Translations under genes and position numbers: made by a program
Shown here: positions 42,302 through 50,585 of the stretch, in pieces
Layout: every line of letters starts with the position of its first letter
Numbering within the stretch: position 1 is the first letter of the stretch
Assembly (NCBI GenBank): GCA_029906195.1
Contig: JARWSJ010000001.1
Span: 2,046,001 to 2,110,000, forward strand
From: Chitinophagaceae bacterium 26-R-25
GTDB lineage: Bacteria > Bacteroidota > Bacteroidia > Chitinophagales > Chitinophagaceae
DNA: 64,000 nt
Reading direction: 5' to 3'
The notes under the pieces: generated by a model
Seen by the model: only the letters and a program-made list of their open reading frames with translations
What the model was told of the DNA's origin: nothing
Database searches by the model: none

Positions 42302-43378
42302 ATGCCAATACACGCGATATTAAAATCATTTGGATTCGATGAAAATAATGTCATAGAAAGCTTTGGAAGCGGGCTGATTAATCATACGTGGAAAATTACA
42401 AACGGAAGCAATAATTATATTCTTCAAAAAATTAACCACCATGTGTTCAAAAATCCGGAAGCAATTGATGCCAACATAAATTTCATTGGCGCATACCTAA
42501 TCGGGAACTATCCTCACTATAAATTTGTAAAGCCGCTGTCTTCCGCAAACAATCGCACTATAGAATATAAAGACGGGTATTTCAGGATATTTCCGTTTAT
42601 AGAAAACTCTCATTCCAAAGACATCGTGGAAACGCCGGAACAGGCTTATGAAGCAGCTTCGCAGTTTGGAAAATTTACCAGCTTACTTAGCGGCATCGAC
42701 ATTCGTGAATTACAAACGACCATCCCCGATTTTCATAATTTAAGTTTACGCTACACGCAGTTTCTACATGCTTTGGAAAACGGCAGCCAGCAACGTATAA
42801 AAAAAGCGGCGTCGCTTATTGAGAAGGTGAAAAGTCACGAAGGCATTGTTAGTCTTTATGAACGAATAACAGGCAGCAACGATTTCAAACTAAGAGTCAC
42901 ACATCATGACACCAAAATAAGCAATGTGCTTTTCGATGACAACGATAAAGGATTGTGTGTAATTGACCTTGATACTGTAATGCCGGGCTACTTCATCAGC
43001 GATGTTGGTGATATGATGCGCACCTATCTTTCACCGGTTAGCGAAGAAGAAAAGGATTTTAGTAAGATAGTGATACGTGATGAATTTTACAGGGCAGTTG
43101 TGCAAGGCTATTATGAAGAAATGAAAGATGTTCTAACGGAAACGGAGAAAACCCATTTCTTCTATGCCGGCACATTTATTATTTACATGCAGGCACTGAG
43201 ATTTCTTACTGACTATATTAACGACGATGTTTATTACGGTGAAAAATATCCGGAACAAAATTTAGTGAGGGCAGGCAACCAGTTCGAATTGTTGCAGCGC
43301 CTTCTTGAAAAAAAAGAAAAGCTCGAAGGCATTTTGTATTGCGATCAAACGGCGCAGAACAGCCTGCACAAAGGCTGA
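42302..43378 (+). CDS. Phosphotransferase-family kinase resembling N-acetylhexosamine 1-kinase (NahK)
   Basis: This 358-residue protein has the aminoglycoside phosphotransferase/choline-kinase fold. The N-lobe is IESFGSGLINHTWKITNG followed by YILQKINHHVF. The catalytic loop is THHDTKISNVLFDDND and the metal-binding motif is VIDLDTVMPGYFISDVGD. HxDTKxxNV plus DLDTVMPG is the pattern of NahK, which makes HexNAc-1-phosphate from GlcNAc or GalNAc. I chose the ATG at 42302 over a TTG at 42296. It follows the LacI gene on the same strand and fits processing of the GlcNAc/GalNAc released by GH89, GH109 and GH20. The substrate is inferred. Confidence 0.75.
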   Translation: MPIHAILKSFGFDENNVIESFGSGLINHTWKITNGSNNYILQKINHHVFKNPEAIDANINFIGAYLIGNYPHYKFVKPLSSANNRTIEYKDGYFRIFPFIENSHSKDIVETPEQAYEAASQFGKFTSLLSGIDIRELQTTIPDFHNLSLRYTQFLHALENGSQQRIKKAASLIEKVKSHEGIVSLYERITGSNDFKLRVTHHDTKISNVLFDDNDKGLCVIDLDTVMPGYFISDVGDMMRTYLSPVSEEEKDFSKIVIRDEFYRAVVQGYYEEMKDVLTETEKTHFFYAGTFIIYMQALRFLTDYINDDVYYGEKYPEQNLVRAGNQFELLQRLLEKKEKLEGILYCDQTAQNSLHKG

Positions 43379-43501
43379 TAACCATCACCAATGCAATGGA
43401 GCTTCCTGTCTAATGAAATTCTTTCTCCGCGGACGTCCTGGCTTGACGCTCTATTATTCCCATATGTCGTTAGTAAATGATTTTATGGTTACATTGCGAT
43501 T

Positions 43502-44200
43502 ATGATAGATTTATCTCACGCTGGAAGTCAAATTCATTGTGTCACGAATTTTGAGGACCTTATCTCTATGCCATTTAATGGAGAGGTTAATGCGATTTGC
43601 TGGACACGTAAGCTAACAGGTGATTTTTCTGAAATTATTAAAAAAGTAGAGCTAAGCGGGAATATAACGACAATTGAACAAGACGAACTTCGTAAACTCG
43701 AGTTGAGTGAGCAAGGGCAACTTGCCCGCGAAATTCTGATCAATGATTTGAACGCATTGGAAGCTTATGGCGCATCGCCAATCCTTAATGTTATCAACCA
43801 CTATGACCGGGATGACAGCTATCCGTTTTTTCCAACCGATGTTTATTCTTTTCATGTAGATCGCTCTCCTATACCGACCGATACCATTTTATGCACCTAC
43901 TATGGCGAGTCAAGTGAAATATTGCCAAATTCACAAGCTATACAGAAGGTACTTATTCCAGAAATACGTGAAGAACTCAAAAAGATATACCAGGGAACGG
44001 AGGAAGGGTTTGAATCATTCTTAAATGAACATTTTTTTGATTTGCACTATCAAGCTAAACCGGATGCACGCCCGATAAGCTTAGGTCTTGGTAACTTATG
44101 GAGGTTGGCAGTTGATCATCCCGGAAGTCAGGTCCTCCCTTGCGTTCACCGTGCGCCAAAGGAAAAACCCGGACAATCCAGGCTGTTACTGATCTGTTGA
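43502..44200 (+). CDS. DUF1826 family protein
   Basis: This 232-residue cytosolic protein resembles DUF1826. It has a YSFHVDRSPIPTDTILCTYY segment with the His-x-Asp that could bind metal in a double-stranded beta-helix-like fold, and a late LWRLAVDHPGSQVLPCVHRA segment. In other bacteria some members lie in zinc-responsive clusters, but nothing here suggests zinc control. The start is an ATG 123 bases after the kinase gene, so co-transcription is possible. The function is unknown. Confidence 0.6.
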   Translation: MIDLSHAGSQIHCVTNFEDLISMPFNGEVNAICWTRKLTGDFSEIIKKVELSGNITTIEQDELRKLELSEQGQLAREILINDLNALEAYGASPILNVINHYDRDDSYPFFPTDVYSFHVDRSPIPTDTILCTYYGESSEILPNSQAIQKVLIPEIREELKKIYQGTEEGFESFLNEHFFDLHYQAKPDARPISLGLGNLWRLAVDHPGSQVLPCVHRAPKEKPGQSRLLLIC

Positions 44201-44246
44201 ACGCAATTCCTTAACTACAACAAAACCCATCGCGCTATTGTAAACA

Positions 44247-44276
44247 ATCATGCCTCCAAATAGATGAAGGCATGAT
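44247..44276. terminator. Hairpin between convergent genes
   Basis: ATCATGCCT (44247-44255) pairs perfectly with AGGCATGAT (44268-44276). It stands between the DUF1826 stop and the stop of the convergent lipoprotein gene. Flanking T runs are weak on both strands, so it is a likely but not strong bidirectional terminator. Confidence 0.5.
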
Positions 44277-44316
44277 GTTTATCATTGGGAAATTTCTTTA
44301 TTTCAACACAGATTAT

Positions 44317-44784
44317 TTACTTGTCTTTTGTCGCAAGTATACTACCAAGTGAAGTATTAATTCCATTGGTCGAATTCGTAATTTTCCTTAACTGCTCTTT
44401 TGAAAAATCGCTTCTGTGTTGTGCCAGATAATTTCCAGCTTCTTCGGCATTTTCTTTTAGTTTGGTTGTCTTCGTTACCAATACTACATAGTCATTTTCA
44501 TAGCCGTTTTGCACGGAGGTTGCTAAATCAGCCAATTCTTTTTCAACTAGTTCATACTTTTCTACTGTTTCTTCTGTACTGTTAACAGGCGAATTAAGAA
44601 TGGTATTCTCGGTTTTGTCATCATTTCTGCCTGATATTGCCTCTGCTGCTTTTAAAGCATTGTTATTTACATCGGATATAGGCCTGTTAGGATCATCACA
44701 GGATGTGCCCATGGAAATGGAAATGAATACTGCTGCTGAAAAAAACATTTTCCGCAACCGCAGTGTTGAAGATGAGCGTTTCAT
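44317..44784 (-). CDS. Lipoprotein of unknown function, helical
   Basis: This 155-residue protein (start at MKRSSSTLRLRK, 44784) has a basic leader, a hydrophobic stretch (MFFSAAVFISISMGTSC) and a lipobox GTSC. The mature part is acidic and mostly helical, with coiled-coil-like stretches (ETVEKYELVEKELADLATSV). I do not recognise a family. A start 33 bases upstream (44817) is possible but would lengthen the leader for no reason. It stands alone between convergent and divergent neighbours. Confidence 0.65.
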   Translation of the reverse strand: MKRSSSTLRLRKMFFSAAVFISISMGTSCDDPNRPISDVNNNALKAAEAISGRNDDKTENTILNSPVNSTEETVEKYELVEKELADLATSVQNGYENDYVVLVTKTTKLKENAEEAGNYLAQHRSDFSKEQLRKITNSTNGINTSLGSILATKDK

Positions 44785-45025
44785 TGTCAATGTAGTTTTT
44801 AAAGGATTCGGAAACAATTACAACGAAACGAAAAAAATATTGTTGTGCTTCAGGCTATGATTATCAGGCAAATGATGGTCTGGAAAAACAGTATTTTCTG
44901 CAAAGACCTCGTAAAACTTTTATGTAGAAAATACATACCTTTTATCGCCACTTATAAAAAAGATATTGCAACTACTGCAGAATCTTTCTATATTAAATAC
45001 ACATCTATCATAAAAATTTACAAGT

Positions 45026-45556
45026 ATGAAAATCCTCATAACAGCATTTTGCATGCTCCTGTTTTCTACTTCAAAAGGTCAGACAGACTCTATTCCAACA
45101 TTAAAATCGATACTTATTGAACAGTTAAAAAGTACGCACGGTACAGAAGAATGGTTTGTCCCTGTAAATATTGCAGTAGAAGGCTTGACGGCTGAACAAG
45201 CTAATTGGAGTGATAAAAGTGAAAATCATTCCATCGCACAACTTCTTACACATCTTAATTTTTGGAACAAACAATCGCTGGATAAATTTAAAGGATTAAA
45301 GCCGGCGGCATTTAATGGCAACAACAAAGAAACCTTCACAAAAGTCACCAATACAAGTTGGGCAGCCGCTGTAAAAGAGTTCGATGATATTATGACTGAA
45401 TGGGAAACACTGATCGCTGCATCTGATGATGCTAAATTAAAACAATGGTATTCAACCATAGCCCATATTGGAAGCCATAACGCTTATCATACCGGCCAGA
45501 TTATCTACATACGTAAAATGAAGGGTTGGTGGAATCCTGACAAAGGTGTTAAGTGA
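45026..45556 (+). CDS. Exported DinB-like protein
   Basis: This 176-residue protein has a signal peptide (MKILITAFCMLLFSTSKGQ) and a DinB/YfiT-like four-helix bundle. The segment HSIAQLLTHLNFWNKQSLDK has the first metal-ligand His of the fold, and IAHIGSHNAYHTGQIIYIRK carries the last two (HxxxH). DinB-like proteins are metal-dependent, often thiol-transferase-related enzymes or of unknown role. The exported form is common in Bacteroidota. It is followed at 87 bases by the sialidase-like gene on the same strand. Confidence 0.85.
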   Translation: MKILITAFCMLLFSTSKGQTDSIPTLKSILIEQLKSTHGTEEWFVPVNIAVEGLTAEQANWSDKSENHSIAQLLTHLNFWNKQSLDKFKGLKPAAFNGNNKETFTKVTNTSWAAAVKEFDDIMTEWETLIAASDDAKLKQWYSTIAHIGSHNAYHTGQIIYIRKMKGWWNPDKGVK

Positions 45557-45643
45557 TGATCTATTAAACAAGTTGCTTCGAAGATCTTAGAAGAGATTAT
45601 TTGTCATACCTTTCTTTCCGCATAAAAAGGTATTCAGCAAGCT

Positions 45644-46690
45644 ATGATCAAAAGAACATTTAAAAGCTTATACATTTTAAGTTTCCTGTTTGTTACCATT
45701 CACAACGTTTACTGCCAGAAAAAATGGACAATACTCAGTGAGCGTCTTTTGTTTAACAACCCTCCCTTCAAAGCCTGCCATGCATCAACTATTGCAGAGA
45801 CAAAAAATGGAGAAATCGTCGTGGCCTGTTTCGGCGGCGCTTACGAAGGAAATAAAGATGTTGCTATCTGGACAGGAAAGATATCGCCTGATGGTTCAGT
45901 CGTACCCAAACAAGCCGCGGATGGTATTGAAAGCGACACACTCAGGTATCCATGCTGGAATCCGGTTCTGTTCACAAAAAAGAACGGAACACTCGTTTTG
46001 TTTTATAAAATTGGACCTAATCCGCGAACCTGGCAGGGACTTTATAAAGTTTCAACCGATCAGGGAGCAACATGGTCAAATGCGACTCGCTTGCCAAAGG
46101 GAATATTGGGCCCAATTAAAAACAAACCGGTGCAATTGAAAGATGGCACTATCCTGTGTCCTTCCAGCGTTGAATTTACTGATGAGCATTGGAAAGTTTT
46201 TATAGAAAAGACAGATGAAAACTTAACCAGCTGGACATCTATTCCGGTAGACACAGCAACTAAGTTTGACGTTATTCAACCAAGCATACTGTTTTACGGA
46301 GGCAAAAAACTGCAAATACTTTGCAGAAGCAAACAGGGGAATATTATTCAGTCCCGCTCGAATGACAATGGAAAATCGTGGAGCTCATTATCCAAAACCG
46401 AACTGCTCAACCCTAATTCGGGTACCGATGCAGTGACGCTAAAAAATGGCAAACAACTAATCGTTTACAACCCTGACGTTCCGGGCAAAGAATGGTTTAA
46501 CAATCGCGCTAACCTTAAGGTGGCTATATCAGAAGACGGTGAGAAATGGCAAGATATACTAACACTTGAGCACGGCACAACGGAAGAATTCAGCTATCCC
46601 GCCGTTATTCAAACAAGTGATGGCCTCATTCACATTACATACACCTTCAATCGTTCAAACATAAAGCATGTAGTGATTAGAGAACAGTAA
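45644..46690 (+). CDS. Sialidase-like BNR-repeat exported protein
   Basis: This 348-residue protein has a signal peptide (to VYCQ) and a six-bladed propeller of the BNR_2 type, with Asp-box-like motifs STDQGATW and SNDNGKSW. The start HASTIAETKNGEIVVACFGG, the CWNPVLFTKKNGTLVLFYKI segment and the C-terminal EEFSYPAVIQTSDGLIHITY are typical of this sialidase-like subgroup. It lacks a clear FRIP motif, so true sialidase activity is uncertain, and the subgroup may act on other acidic sugars. It is convergent with the GH20 fusion, and an inverted array fills the 71-base gap. Confidence 0.8.
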   Translation: MIKRTFKSLYILSFLFVTIHNVYCQKKWTILSERLLFNNPPFKACHASTIAETKNGEIVVACFGGAYEGNKDVAIWTGKISPDGSVVPKQAADGIESDTLRYPCWNPVLFTKKNGTLVLFYKIGPNPRTWQGLYKVSTDQGATWSNATRLPKGILGPIKNKPVQLKDGTILCPSSVEFTDEHWKVFIEKTDENLTSWTSIPVDTATKFDVIQPSILFYGGKKLQILCRSKQGNIIQSRSNDNGKSWSSLSKTELLNPNSGTDAVTLKNGKQLIVYNPDVPGKEWFNNRANLKVAISEDGEKWQDILTLEHGTTEEFSYPAVIQTSDGLIHITYTFNRSNIKHVVIREQ

Positions 46691-46768
46691 AAAGTCAAAA
46701 TTAAAAAGTCAAAAGGGTCGCTTAGGGTGTAACAGTCTTTTGAATTTTGACTTTTTACTTTTTAATTT
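46689..46768. repeat. Inverted word array (AAAAGTC family) filling a convergent gap
   Basis: The left arm starts inside the TAA stop of the sialidase-like gene and repeats AAAAGTCAAAA. The right arm 46736-46768 runs through the stop of the GH20 gene (46762-46764). Both stop codons are therefore part of the array. Confidence 0.85.
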
Positions 46769-49338
46769 ATTTCAACAAAAGTAAACATCCATTTAACGGG
46801 ATTCTGCCAGTCTTTTCCTTTAAAGCTTCCTACCGGCGCTTTTATCAAAACGTCGTTCCATCCTTTTTTTAAATAAATCTTTGTGGGGCTTCGGTACTCG
46901 TACCCTTCATCATTTAAGGGTATTTCGGCATTTCCTTTTTGCCCTGCTCTTGACCAGTCGGGCGATGAAATTATTTTTCCATTTACCCACACTGCGCTGT
47001 TCTTGTTGTCCCATCCATTCAGCGGTGGAGAATCAGTTGCAGGCGACCTGGAAAGATTATTGAACCCGATCCAAAAGTCCTTTACAACATCTTCATCTGC
47101 CCAAATGGTCGTTTTAGCGTACCACGTAGTACTATCTTTAGGATTTTCAATGGCACCTTTTATTAGTGGCGCCCACCAATGCCGGAGTACGATGGTGCCG
47201 CCGGTTACCTCTTTATAAAACTTACTGTTTACCTCATTCCCTTTTTCTATTTCAGGCAAAAATTGCTTTGAGAAATCGCCGCCGTTTTCATACGGCCCGT
47301 ACAATTTCCAAACAATATCAGATTGCTTAACGTAGTTAAATATTTTATCCTTGAAATAGAGTTTCTTGTTTTCAAGCATCCGTCCTTCAAAATCTGTAAA
47401 TAGTTTCTTATCACCATCATCAATATTCGCGATCCATCCGCTGTGCCCCCCGCCCCGCCAGCTTCTTTCTGCAAAAGCAAGCATACCTGGATAAACAGGA
47501 TTCATGTGTAGCACATCTTCTTCTTTGGCAACCGCTCTGTCGGGCCACATGCAAATGGTACCACCCAGCGTAGTGGCATCCCCTTTCTCTTTATCGGCTA
47601 TCCTGCGGTTGAAAATAGTTGTAACTGCCTCCAGCGGGTCCATGTGGTTCAGGTACAGATGTCTCGAATCAATAAACTGCACCTCATTTCCGGATGTGTG
47701 ATGTGCATTATCATCCATCCACAATTGGCGAATGGTACGCCCGGTAAAATTTCCACCGGGTTGCCAGCCAATCACTTTCCTGCCAAGGCTTTCAATGTAG
47801 GCCGTCATTTCCGGGACAAAATTCTTGTTCGTGATCTTTACTTCATCAGCGCCAATGTGGATATAAGGCACATCAAAAGTCGCGCAAAACTCTTTCAGAA
47901 TATTTTTCACAATTAGCATCCCGGAATCACTTTGCATATCTGTTTTCATGGCTCTTTTGAAAGCAGCGCTGTGGCCGGGCATATCAATTTCAGGAACAAA
48001 GGTGATGTATCTTTCTTTGCAATAAGTTATCAATTCTTTTATCTCCGTTTCAGTATAATACATGCCTTTGTTGCGAAGCATATTTTCAGGGGCTGTCAAT
48101 TGCGGATATTGTTTGCTTGCCAATCTCCATGCTATGTCTTCCGTCGCATGAAAATGAAAGACATTCAGTTTGTAAATGGCCATCACATCAATCTGTTCTT
48201 TCAGCAACTTCATTGACATATAATTTCTGCCCACATCAATCATATACCCTCGCCACGAAAAGGCAGGCTGGTCAACAATTTCACAGGCATCAATCATTGC
48301 TCCGTCTCTCATCAGTTGCCGTAATGTTTGAATACCATTAAAAATCCCATGGGTTGTTTTAGCAATGAGAAGAATTTTATTTTGAGAAACATTCAATGCA
48401 TAGCCTTCGTCTGTCATGTCGGAAGCCGGGGCATTCAATCGCAATTCAATAACCGTTTCATCCTTTCCGGCTTTGTTGTTTATTGAAATCTGCAACCCTT
48501 TTTCAGTAAATATGGTTTTCAATTTTTCCGCTTCATCCATCAAAGCATTGTCGGCAACCACAATGGAGTGACACTTATACAATGGAAAAAATCCGTTGTT
48601 CCACGTGAGTTGTTGCGGCAAAGGGATTAGTGAAGGTTTCGCCTGCAAATCATAAACGTAAGGAAACACAATATGCTTCCATAGTAAATAGCCCTCCCCT
48701 AACAAATGCAAACCATCATTGGTATATTTTTCATCCATCTTGCCTTGTTGGTTTACAAAGAAAGGAAAGAGATTAATGAATGTATAGCCATAGCCTAAAG
48801 CGAAGCTGTTCAATTTGCTATTTACTTTCAGGATCGAATCTGTTTTATTAGTGTGTCCTTCAAATTTTTTAAACCTGTCTGATACCGGAAGAATGCTTTG
48901 AATGAACAGTTTGGAAGAAGGAGATTCCTGCTTAATCCAGCTGGCAATAAGTAAAATGTTTTTAACAACGGAGTCTGTGGTGATGCCTTTTGCCAGATCA
49001 TTGACACCTATCAACAGAAAAACTTTTTTCGGTTGGTGTTTACCAATGTCACCAATACGATGAAGCACGCCTGCACTTATGTCGCCACTGATACCCCTGT
49101 TTTTGATAGTTATGTCTGCAAACAACTCGGCCCATTCTGCACCGTCTGTAATACTGTTACCAAGGAAAACAATGTCATCCTGCGATGCAGGTAAAAGTTT
49201 GAAATGGCTTACCCGTTGCTGATAGTAAGTACTAAATAACGAATCGTTCAGGTTGGGCAATCGTATCTGCGTTTGTGCCTGCGCCAAGATTGACGAGAGA
49301 ATGATGATCGGCGAAACAATCTTTACAATTATTCTCAT
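46762..49338 (-). CDS. SGNH esterase fused to beta-N-acetylhexosaminidase (GH20)
   Basis: This 858-residue exported protein has two enzymes. Residues about 30-225 are an SGNH/GDSL esterase: Ser62 in FLGNSITDG, the GVND block at 111-114, and Asp208/His211 in NDGLH. Residues about 235-360 are the GH20b domain and 360-700 the GH20 barrel, with the catalytic Asp498-Glu499 pair in HIGADEV and VGRNYMSMKLLKEQID early. A C-terminal beta-sandwich follows. GH20 removes terminal beta-GlcNAc/GalNAc. The esterase half probably removes an acetyl group from the same or a neighbouring sugar. It is the last gene of the sialic acid operon or its own unit, as the 303-base gap upstream holds an inverted repeat. 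Confidence 0.93.
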   Translation of the reverse strand: MRIIVKIVSPIIILSSILAQAQTQIRLPNLNDSLFSTYYQQRVSHFKLLPASQDDIVFLGNSITDGAEWAELFADITIKNRGISGDISAGVLHRIGDIGKHQPKKVFLLIGVNDLAKGITTDSVVKNILLIASWIKQESPSSKLFIQSILPVSDRFKKFEGHTNKTDSILKVNSKLNSFALGYGYTFINLFPFFVNQQGKMDEKYTNDGLHLLGEGYLLWKHIVFPYVYDLQAKPSLIPLPQQLTWNNGFFPLYKCHSIVVADNALMDEAEKLKTIFTEKGLQISINNKAGKDETVIELRLNAPASDMTDEGYALNVSQNKILLIAKTTHGIFNGIQTLRQLMRDGAMIDACEIVDQPAFSWRGYMIDVGRNYMSMKLLKEQIDVMAIYKLNVFHFHATEDIAWRLASKQYPQLTAPENMLRNKGMYYTETEIKELITYCKERYITFVPEIDMPGHSAAFKRAMKTDMQSDSGMLIVKNILKEFCATFDVPYIHIGADEVKITNKNFVPEMTAYIESLGRKVIGWQPGGNFTGRTIRQLWMDDNAHHTSGNEVQFIDSRHLYLNHMDPLEAVTTIFNRRIADKEKGDATTLGGTICMWPDRAVAKEEDVLHMNPVYPGMLAFAERSWRGGGHSGWIANIDDGDKKLFTDFEGRMLENKKLYFKDKIFNYVKQSDIVWKLYGPYENGGDFSKQFLPEIEKGNEVNSKFYKEVTGGTIVLRHWWAPLIKGAIENPKDSTTWYAKTTIWADEDVVKDFWIGFNNLSRSPATDSPPLNGWDNKNSAVWVNGKIISSPDWSRAGQKGNAEIPLNDEGYEYRSPTKIYLKKGWNDVLIKAPVGSFKGKDWQNPVKWMFTFVEIN

Positions 49339-49410
49339 AGTTTATGAAATGAATTCAGATCACTAATAATATAGGGCAAATCTTTTAACAATGTGATTTC
49401 CTTTATTTTG

Positions 49411-49585
49411 ACATGTCGCTCCTACGGAGCTGGCTATTAATTTGCAAAATGTTTACTTGAGCTACGAACGGTTAACCCCTACGGGGTTCTTCGAGACTCT
49501 GGGTAATGGAAAGCTCCGTAGGAGCCCAATGTTCGTAGACAAAATCGGAGCAGTGACAAATACCAGCTCCGTAGGAGCGACATGT
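49411..49585. repeat. Inverted repeat element (CGCTCCTACGGAGC family)
   Basis: The outer 23-bp arms 49411-49433 and 49563-49585 are perfect reverse complements (ACATGTCGCTCCTACGGAGC on the left). Inside are CCCTACGGGG at about 49477-49486 and another GCTCCGTAGGAGC palindrome at about 49510-49522. The 175-base element fills most of the 303-base gap between the GH20 fusion and the EamA gene. I see no gene there. Confidence 0.85.
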
Positions 49586-49641
49586 AATATGAAATGCAAA
49601 ACCTTCGTATGCCTTAATTTAATCGCTTTGCCTGTGCCGGA

Positions 49642-50544
49642 TTAATCAAAAACCACTTCATTTTTATCTCGTTTTTTTGAAATCAATAATCCGGCTATTA
49701 CAAAAACAATTCCGATAACGGTGTACAGATTTATCACATCTTTCAGCCACCATGCGGCAATCAAGAATCCGAACAAAGGACAGAGGAATAGCCAAAGGCC
49801 CGCCCTGACGGTGTTTATGGACAAAAGCCATAACCACAATTGCACCGCAACAATTGAAACAGGAACAGCGAGCCACGCCACCGACAACCAAAACGTTTTT
49901 GTAAAATGATTCTGCTCCGGCTTATAAGAAAGCAAAACCACAGGCAACAAAAACAGTCCGCCCAATAATGTTTGCCATCCGTTAATAACCATCAAAGAAA
50001 GATTGCTCCATGTTCTTGAAGAGAAATAAATAGCTGCTGCGGAATAACACAGCATGCTAAACAGTAAAAGCAGCAGGCCACCTGCCGTTACAGATGCATT
50101 GCTGAATAACGGCCACGCGGCATAACCAACGCCGACCGTACAAATCACCAGTGAAAGAATAATGCGCCATCCCATTTTTTGTTTTAAGAAAATAACGGAA
50201 AGAAAACTGATAAAAACAGGATTGGTAGCAACTGCCAGCGAACCAATACCCGCTGTTACGGTTTGCATGGCCACGACATAACAGCCGAGATAAATGGTGA
50301 TGTTCAGCAATCCATAAATAGCCAGTTGTTTCCACTCTTTGCCCGCCGGCAATCTTTTACGCTGTATGACATGTGCAACAAACAAGAGAATGCATGCCGC
50401 CAATGCAAATCGTACAATGGCAATGACCAAAGGCTGCGCGACTGCCAATCCTGCCTTGGTGGCAGTGGATGCAGAGGGCCAAAGAATGGCGAACAATAAT
50501 CCACCCACCAACCATTTTATTCCTCCTGCTTTTGATGTTTGCAT
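49642..50544 (-). CDS. EamA/DMT family transporter
   Basis: This 300-residue protein (start MQTSKAGGIKWLVGG at 50544) has ten membrane segments in two EamA repeats. The start GGLLFAILWPSASTATKAGL and the second-repeat HFTKTFWLSVAWLAVPVSIV region are typical of the drug/metabolite transporter superfamily. A start 57 bases upstream would overlap nagA and lacks a natural N-terminus. It lies 41 bases after nagA in the same direction. It could export or import an amino sugar or its breakdown product, but the substrate is unknown. Confidence 0.88.
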   Translation of the reverse strand: MQTSKAGGIKWLVGGLLFAILWPSASTATKAGLAVAQPLVIAIVRFALAACILLFVAHVIQRKRLPAGKEWKQLAIYGLLNITIYLGCYVVAMQTVTAGIGSLAVATNPVFISFLSVIFLKQKMGWRIILSLVICTVGVGYAAWPLFSNASVTAGGLLLLLFSMLCYSAAAIYFSSRTWSNLSLMVINGWQTLLGGLFLLPVVLLSYKPEQNHFTKTFWLSVAWLAVPVSIVAVQLWLWLLSINTVRAGLWLFLCPLFGFLIAAWWLKDVINLYTVIGIVFVIAGLLISKKRDKNEVVFD

Positions 50545-50585
50545 TTTTTTATTGCAATTATTTGTTTTCTTTAAAAGGGTACATT

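Noticed and set aside
43305-43505. Plus-strand frame overlapping the end of the kinase gene
   Set aside because: It is an out-of-frame overlap with a recognised gene and has no leader or domain.
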